Assembly: GCA_002350525.1 (NCBI GenBank)
Contig: DEFA01000052.1
Coordinates: 50,898-78,455 of the forward strand
Length of the DNA: 27,558 bases
Origin: Lachnospiraceae bacterium UBA2864
Lineage (GTDB): Bacteria > Bacillota > Clostridia > Lachnospirales > Lachnospiraceae
Reading direction: 5' to 3'
Numbering within the stretch: position 1 is the first letter of the stretch; the number at the start of each line of letters is the position of its first letter. Under the pieces are notes generated by a model that was not told the origin of the DNA, searched no databases, and worked only from the letters and a program-made list of their open reading frames with translations. Shown in pieces: positions 23,036 to 27,558 of this stretch. The translations under genes and the position numbers were made by a program.

Positions 23036-25429
23036 ATGTTTGATCTACTGAGAGAATATCAACTTAATATAATGTTGATTCTTATCGGGGTATGTGCCAT
23101 AGCCTCTGTTTTTGTGTACACGACTCAGGCTCTTTCTCCAAAAAAGAAAATGTCACTGGTTCTTATGGAAGTATATTCCGTTATCCTTCTTACATTTGAC
23201 CGTCTTGCATATCTTTATCGTGGAAATGATTCCACTCTTGGTTACTGGATGGTTAGAATTACCAACTTTATGGTATTCTTTATGATGCTAATGCTGATCC
23301 ATGCATTTAACCTTTATCTGTCAGATCTTCTTCGAACCGACTGCGAACTGGAGAAGCTCCCGATTACTGTAAAATTATGTGAGCTTTTAATAACTATTGG
23401 ATGTGTTCTTCTTATAATATCTCAGTTTACGGGACTTTATTATACCTTTGATGAGAATAATAATTATCAAAGGTCTCGTTTCTTTGCAATATGCTATGTT
23501 ATTCCGATTCTTGTAACGATAATACAGATGGGTACTATCATCAAATATTGTAAGAATCTTAAACCACGTATATATATATCACTGCTTTTATTCCCGGGTG
23601 TTTCAATCCTTTCATCTTTCATACAGCTGTTTGAATACGGTCTGTCACTTACAAATATCACTGTTGTCGGTATATCGATTCTTCTTTTCCTGTTTGCCAT
23701 TATGGAAATGAATGAAAAAGTCGAACGTGCCAACAGAATTGAGATAGATTATCTCAAAGAAGAGCAGAAAGCTCTTCATCGCCTGTTTGAGCAGACTGTT
23801 ACGGCTATGGTTAATGCCATCGATTCAAAGGATACCTATACTCATGGTCATTCTTCGAGAGTTGCTGAGTATTCCAGAAAGCTGGCCGAATTAAGCGGAA
23901 TGTCGGAAGAAGATTGCAATAAGGTATATTATTCAGCCCTTCTTCATGATGTAGGTAAGATTGGTATTCCTGACAGCATAATCAATAAAGACGGAAAACT
24001 AACCGATGAAGAATATGAGATTATAAAACAACATCCTGTGATCGGAGAGCAGATTCTGTCAAGTATAAGCGAATATCCTTATCTCAGTATAGCTGCTCAT
24101 CATCATCATGAAAGATATGACGGAAAAGGATATCCCGATAAGCTTAAAGGTGAGGATATACCTAAGATAGCTCGTATAGTTGCTGTTGCAGATGCATATG
24201 ATGCAATGACTTCAATGAGAAGCTACAGGGATGCAATTCCTCAGCAGAAAGTAAGGGAAGAGATCATCAAGTGTTCGGGTACACAATTTGATCCCGAAAT
24301 TGCCAAATATATGCAGCATCTCATCGATGTCGATACAGAATATCAGATGAGAGAAAAAGAAGAGGTCAAGGAACTTGCCGGTAAAAATGAACTTCGTTCT
24401 GAAACGTTACTGGATAATATATCTGATGGAATATATATCACTCAAAATGTAATAAGAATGCATCTTAAATGCACTCCTTTACATGATAACAGTGATTTAA
24501 AGTCCATGCCTTCATTTATCCTGTTTGATTCTTTGGATGGAAGATACTATTCCGATGAAAGAATGAAAAAAGAACTTAATTTCTTTGAATATGCAATCGT
24601 GAAATTTGATGGTACGACTGAATGCGAAGGTGCCAGAAAAATTGAAGTTGATTTTCAAAAGAACAAACACAGCGGGCTTACAGCTATTTTAAGCAAAGGT
24701 GAAAATGAGTATTATATTGAAACTGTAAGATATAAGGATCACTGTCATATATCAATATCCAACATTAATAGGACAATTAATATAACATTAGCTCTTCCTG
24801 ACAGCACCAGATATCTGTACTTTGGTCTTACAGGAGAAAATTGTCTCTTATCCAATGTTTCAATCAATCAAACCGAAGAAACCGCAAATGAAAATACTAT
24901 CAAGCGAATAGCCGATGAAATCAGTTATATTGCCGATCAGCCTGTCGGTGATATACCGAATATTCAGATTGATGGATTCAGAACAGCAGCATCAGACGGG
25001 ATTCTTATCCGTCCAGAGATGACAGTTACATTCCATACAAAAAGCCTTCCGACTGCAAGGCTTGTATGGCACTGTCCATATATCGTTATATATTCTTCGG
25101 AAGATAAACTTCTTCATGGAAAGAATTATCATGAATATGCACTTATAAGACTAGATGGTGAGAACTGGGATTCCGAAGGCGATTCCGAAAACGATATCAC
25201 GGTTGATAAAAACAATGATTTCGAAGGATGGGATGTATGGAAAGAAACCAACAAAGAAGGAATGGACATCACACTTTCATTTAAGAGAGAAGGAAATGTG
25301 ATCACTACCGTTACCGAAAATGCCGGTATCCATATAAGAAATATAACAACCGTATTGACCAATCCGAAAGATATATATATTTCTCTTACGGGTGATCAAT
25401 GCTCACTTACAAACATAAAGATTAACTAG
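23036..25429 (+). CDS. Seven-helix HD-GYP c-di-GMP phosphodiesterase with duplicated C-terminal domains
   Basis: 797 residues from ATG 23036 (GGGGG about ten bases upstream; ATG 23012 lacks a ribosome site). Seven hydrophobic helices at about 12-28, 42-60, 72-94, 111-136, 150-170, 181-200 and 208-224, then a helical linker and an HD-GYP domain (about 255-435): HDVGKIGIP (304-312), HHHHERYDGKGYP (355-367) and VADAYDAMTS. HD-GYP enzymes hydrolyse c-di-GMP to pGpG or GMP. The cytoplasmic C-terminal third has two related beta-rich regions, about 470-611 and 655-797, ending in YLYFGLTGENCLLSNVSIN and YISLTGDQCSLTNIKIN. They could be ligand-sensing beta-sandwich domains; I cannot name the family. 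The GH127 gene begins 9 bp after the stop codon, so the two are co-expressed. Confidence 0.92.
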   Translation: MFDLLREYQLNIMLILIGVCAIASVFVYTTQALSPKKKMSLVLMEVYSVILLTFDRLAYLYRGNDSTLGYWMVRITNFMVFFMMLMLIHAFNLYLSDLLRTDCELEKLPITVKLCELLITIGCVLLIISQFTGLYYTFDENNNYQRSRFFAICYVIPILVTIIQMGTIIKYCKNLKPRIYISLLLFPGVSILSSFIQLFEYGLSLTNITVVGISILLFLFAIMEMNEKVERANRIEIDYLKEEQKALHRLFEQTVTAMVNAIDSKDTYTHGHSSRVAEYSRKLAELSGMSEEDCNKVYYSALLHDVGKIGIPDSIINKDGKLTDEEYEIIKQHPVIGEQILSSISEYPYLSIAAHHHHERYDGKGYPDKLKGEDIPKIARIVAVADAYDAMTSMRSYRDAIPQQKVREEIIKCSGTQFDPEIAKYMQHLIDVDTEYQMREKEEVKELAGKNELRSETLLDNISDGIYITQNVIRMHLKCTPLHDNSDLKSMPSFILFDSLDGRYYSDERMKKELNFFEYAIVKFDGTTECEGARKIEVDFQKNKHSGLTAILSKGENEYYIETVRYKDHCHISISNINRTINITLALPDSTRYLYFGLTGENCLLSNVSINQTEETANENTIKRIADEISYIADQPVGDIPNIQIDGFRTAASDGILIRPEMTVTFHTKSLPTARLVWHCPYIVIYSSEDKLLHGKNYHEYALIRLDGENWDSEGDSENDITVDKNNDFEGWDVWKETNKEGMDITLSFKREGNVITTVTENAGIHIRNITTVLTNPKDIYISLTGDQCSLTNIKIN

Positions 25430-25438
25430 AGGTATTAT

Positions 25439-27433
25439 ATGAATTTAAAAGCGTACGACATCAAAGAAGTTACTGTAAACGATAAATTTTGGTCATATGA
25501 GCAGAAACTTGTAAGAGACAAGGTCCTTCCTTATCAGTGGGATATACTTAATGACAGGGTTCCGGAAGCTACTCCGAGTTATTGCATGCATAATTTTATA
25601 GCAGCGGGAAAGTTAAACAAGAGACGCGATGAACTCGGAAAAAAGTTTATAGAACCCAAGTTTACCTACCGGGGATTTGAAGCGCTCCCCGAAGATCCGA
25701 AGAATCCAAAAGATGATGAATTCTACGGATTCGTATTTCAGGACAGTGATTTCTCAAAATGGATAGAGGCAGTCGGTTATACACTCGCAACTCATCCGGA
25801 TGCCGAACTTGAAAAGATAGCCGATGAAGCTATTGATATAGTCTGTGATGCTCAGCTTCCGAACGGATATCTTGATACCTATTATATTATTAACGGAATG
25901 GATAGAAGCTTTACGGATTTAAGAGACCATCACGAACTTTACTGTCTCGGCCATTTGATCGAAGGTGCTGTATCTTACTATAAAGGAACCGGTAAAGATA
26001 AACTTCTTAAGGCCGCTTCGAGATTTGCCGACTATGTTGATTCAGTATTCGGTCCCGAAGAAGGAAAACTTAAAGGATATCCGGGTCATGAGATTGCAGA
26101 GATGGCTCTCTTTAAGTTATATGAGACAACAGGAGAAGAAAGATATAAAAAGCTTGCCGAATATTTTATCGATGAAAGAGGAGCAAAACCTCTTTACTTT
26201 GATATGGAACATCCGACTCCGAAAGGCCAGCCATATAAGATAGATTTTTATCATCAGGCTCACATACCTGTAAGAGAGCAGGATGAAGCTGTCGGACATG
26301 CAGTCCGTGCCGTATATCTTTATAGTGGAATGGCCGATATGGCAAGAATATCGGGAGACGAAAAGCTTCTCTCAGCTTGCGAGAAGTTATGGGACAGCAT
26401 AACCAACGAGAAAATGTATATAACAGGCGGTATAGGTGCCACTCATATGGGAGAGTCATTCTCATTCCCATATGATCTTCCGAATGATACCGCTTATGCT
26501 GAGACCTGTGCATCTATAGGACTTGTTTTCTTTGCAAGAAGAATGCTTCAGCTTAAAGCTGACAGACGCTATTCCGATGTAATGGAACTTGCTCTGTATA
26601 ACGGTATATTAAGTGGTATGTCGCTTGACGGAAAAAGTTTCTTCTATGTTAATCCACTGGAAGTTCTTCCGGAAGCCTGTCATAAGGATGAAAGAAAATT
26701 TCATGTAAAGCCTGTGCGTCAGAAATGGTTCGGATGTGCATGCTGTCCGCCAAACCTTGCAAGACTTATTTCTTCTATAGGTACTTATGCATATACTAAG
26801 TCCGATGATACCCTATATGTTCATCTTTATATGGGATCAAAGCTTAGCATTAACGGAACGGATGTAGAAATTGAAAGCACATTTCCGGAAAGCGGAAAAG
26901 TTACCGTACGTACGAAATCATCATCAAAAGAGCCTGTTACTATCGCATTCAGGATTCCGGGATGGTGCAACGACACATATACTGTCACAGGTACAGATAA
27001 ATTGGAGACTTCCGTAAAAGACGGTTATATGTATGTAAGCGGAATAACCGATAATGATATCACTTTTGATTTTGAAATGAAGCCGGCTATAGTTACAGCT
27101 GATCCGAGGGTAAGGGAAGATGCCGGAAGATATGCCGTTATAAGAGGCCCTGTAGTTTACTGTATGGAAGAAAAGGATAACGGTAAGAATCTGAGAAGTT
27201 TAAACATTGATACAGATTCAGCTATAAGAGAAGAGATAACCGATGAATTCGGACTTCCAGTTACAGTCTTATATGCTGAGGGTTACAGAAACATACCTAA
27301 ACCGGGTGATATATTCATATCTTCACTTTATCAAAAGTTTACAGGTTTTGAGACAAATCCTCAGACTATTCGCCTCATCCCGTATCGTTTATGGGCTAAC
27401 AGAGGCGAAGGGGAGATGAGTGTATTTATTTGA
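25439..27433 (+). CDS. GH127 family beta-L-arabinofuranosidase, cytoplasmic
   Basis: 664 residues with no signal peptide. It matches glycoside hydrolase family 127 (HypBA1 type) along its length: an (alpha/alpha)6 barrel to about 440, then beta-sandwich domains. Residues equivalent to the HypBA1 zinc/thiolate site are visible: acid Glu339 (THMGESF), Glu355 and Cys357 (YAETCAS), Cys433, and nucleophile Cys435 beside Cys436 (FGCACCPPN). Spacings agree with HypBA1 (E322, E338, C340, C417, C418). It should release L-arabinofuranose from beta-linked arabino-oligosaccharides, such as those on plant extensins, after import. AGAGG overlaps the end of the HD-GYP gene ahead of ATG 25439. No transporter is nearby. 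Confidence 0.95.
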   Translation: MNLKAYDIKEVTVNDKFWSYEQKLVRDKVLPYQWDILNDRVPEATPSYCMHNFIAAGKLNKRRDELGKKFIEPKFTYRGFEALPEDPKNPKDDEFYGFVFQDSDFSKWIEAVGYTLATHPDAELEKIADEAIDIVCDAQLPNGYLDTYYIINGMDRSFTDLRDHHELYCLGHLIEGAVSYYKGTGKDKLLKAASRFADYVDSVFGPEEGKLKGYPGHEIAEMALFKLYETTGEERYKKLAEYFIDERGAKPLYFDMEHPTPKGQPYKIDFYHQAHIPVREQDEAVGHAVRAVYLYSGMADMARISGDEKLLSACEKLWDSITNEKMYITGGIGATHMGESFSFPYDLPNDTAYAETCASIGLVFFARRMLQLKADRRYSDVMELALYNGILSGMSLDGKSFFYVNPLEVLPEACHKDERKFHVKPVRQKWFGCACCPPNLARLISSIGTYAYTKSDDTLYVHLYMGSKLSINGTDVEIESTFPESGKVTVRTKSSSKEPVTIAFRIPGWCNDTYTVTGTDKLETSVKDGYMYVSGITDNDITFDFEMKPAIVTADPRVREDAGRYAVIRGPVVYCMEEKDNGKNLRSLNIDTDSAIREEITDEFGLPVTVLYAEGYRNIPKPGDIFISSLYQKFTGFETNPQTIRLIPYRLWANRGEGEMSVFI

Positions 27434-27463
27434 TATATATAAGTAATTTAATACTAATCAACA

Positions 27464-27492
27464 TTGACTTTTTTCGACATTCAGAATATAAT
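27464..27492 (+). promoter_or_regulatory. Promoter driving the c-di-GMP riboswitch transcript
   Basis: TTGACT (27464-27469), 17-nt spacer and TATAAT (27487-27492), about 30 bp after the GH127 stop. The start is expected near 27499, a dozen bases before the riboswitch. Confidence 0.8.
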
Positions 27493-27510
27493 GTAATTGT
27501 CAGACAAATT

Positions 27511-27558
27511 AATAATCGGCAAAGCAGAGGAAACTCTGTGACGCAAAGCTAGAGGGCC
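27511..27558 (+). ncRNA. c-di-GMP-I (GEMM) riboswitch, 5' half, cut by window edge
   Basis: The strand reads GGCAAA (27518-27523), hairpin CAGAG-GAAA-CTCTG (27525-27538) with a GNRA tetraloop, then TGACGCAAAGCTA (27539-27551) and AGGGCC. This order and spacing is the conserved first half of class I c-di-GMP riboswitches, in which the tetraloop docks into a receptor in the second helix. The remaining helix, expression platform and controlled gene are outside the window. Family targets are commonly motility, pilus, adhesin and surface-enzyme genes. Confidence 0.92.

Overview
The window looks like a chromosomal segment from a low-GC Gram-positive anaerobe of the Clostridia, most likely Lachnospiraceae (Butyrivibrio/Pseudobutyrivibrio-like). 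The reasons are the ylxM-ffh-rpsP-khpA-rimM-trmD order, an archerase-type 2-hydroxyacyl-CoA dehydratase activase of about 1400 residues, ytfI/ytfJ-type sporulation genes, strong GGAGG ribosome sites, frequent TTG starts, and several consensus TTGACA-N17-TATAAT promoters. The genus is inferred; no rRNA or tRNA gene is present to fix it.

Layout. 1-251: tail of an unidentified gene with a Lys/Arg-rich repeat C-terminus. 299-3966: signal-recognition and ribosome-assembly operon (ylxM, ffh, rpsP, khpA, rimM, trmD), read from a promoter that is interleaved with the terminator of the upstream gene; a hairpin splits the operon after khpA, and rplS does not follow trmD. 3971-6887: small lipoprotein, OmpR-family regulator and HAMP histidine kinase behind their own promoter. 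6912-9235: a small DUF6465-like protein, hisH-hisF and a GNAT acetyltransferase. 9236-11662: a BspA-type leucine-rich-repeat lipoprotein flanked by four related palindromic elements forming nested inverted repeats. 11663-15883 (minus strand): the giant acyl-CoA dehydratase activase. 15983-22951: a tightly packed nine-gene run starting with a rhomboid-like membrane protein carrying a zinc ribbon, then two unrecognised proteins, YtfI-like DUF2953 and GerW/YtfJ proteins, a LytTR regulator, a one-EF-hand protein, a flavin-reductase-like protein and a lipoprotein esterase. 23036-27433: a seven-helix HD-GYP c-di-GMP phosphodiesterase with a duplicated C-terminal beta-rich region, followed after 9 bp by a GH127 beta-L-arabinofuranosidase. 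27464-27558: a strong promoter and the first half of a c-di-GMP-I riboswitch, cut by the window edge.

The two items most worth following up are (i) the palindromic element family around the LRR lipoprotein, in which an almost invariant 38-40 nt core sits inside outer stems whose sequences change but stay base-paired, and (ii) the c-di-GMP neighbourhood at the right end, where a predicted c-di-GMP-degrading enzyme with possible ligand-binding C-terminal domains is coupled to an arabinan-type glycosidase and lies next to a c-di-GMP riboswitch.
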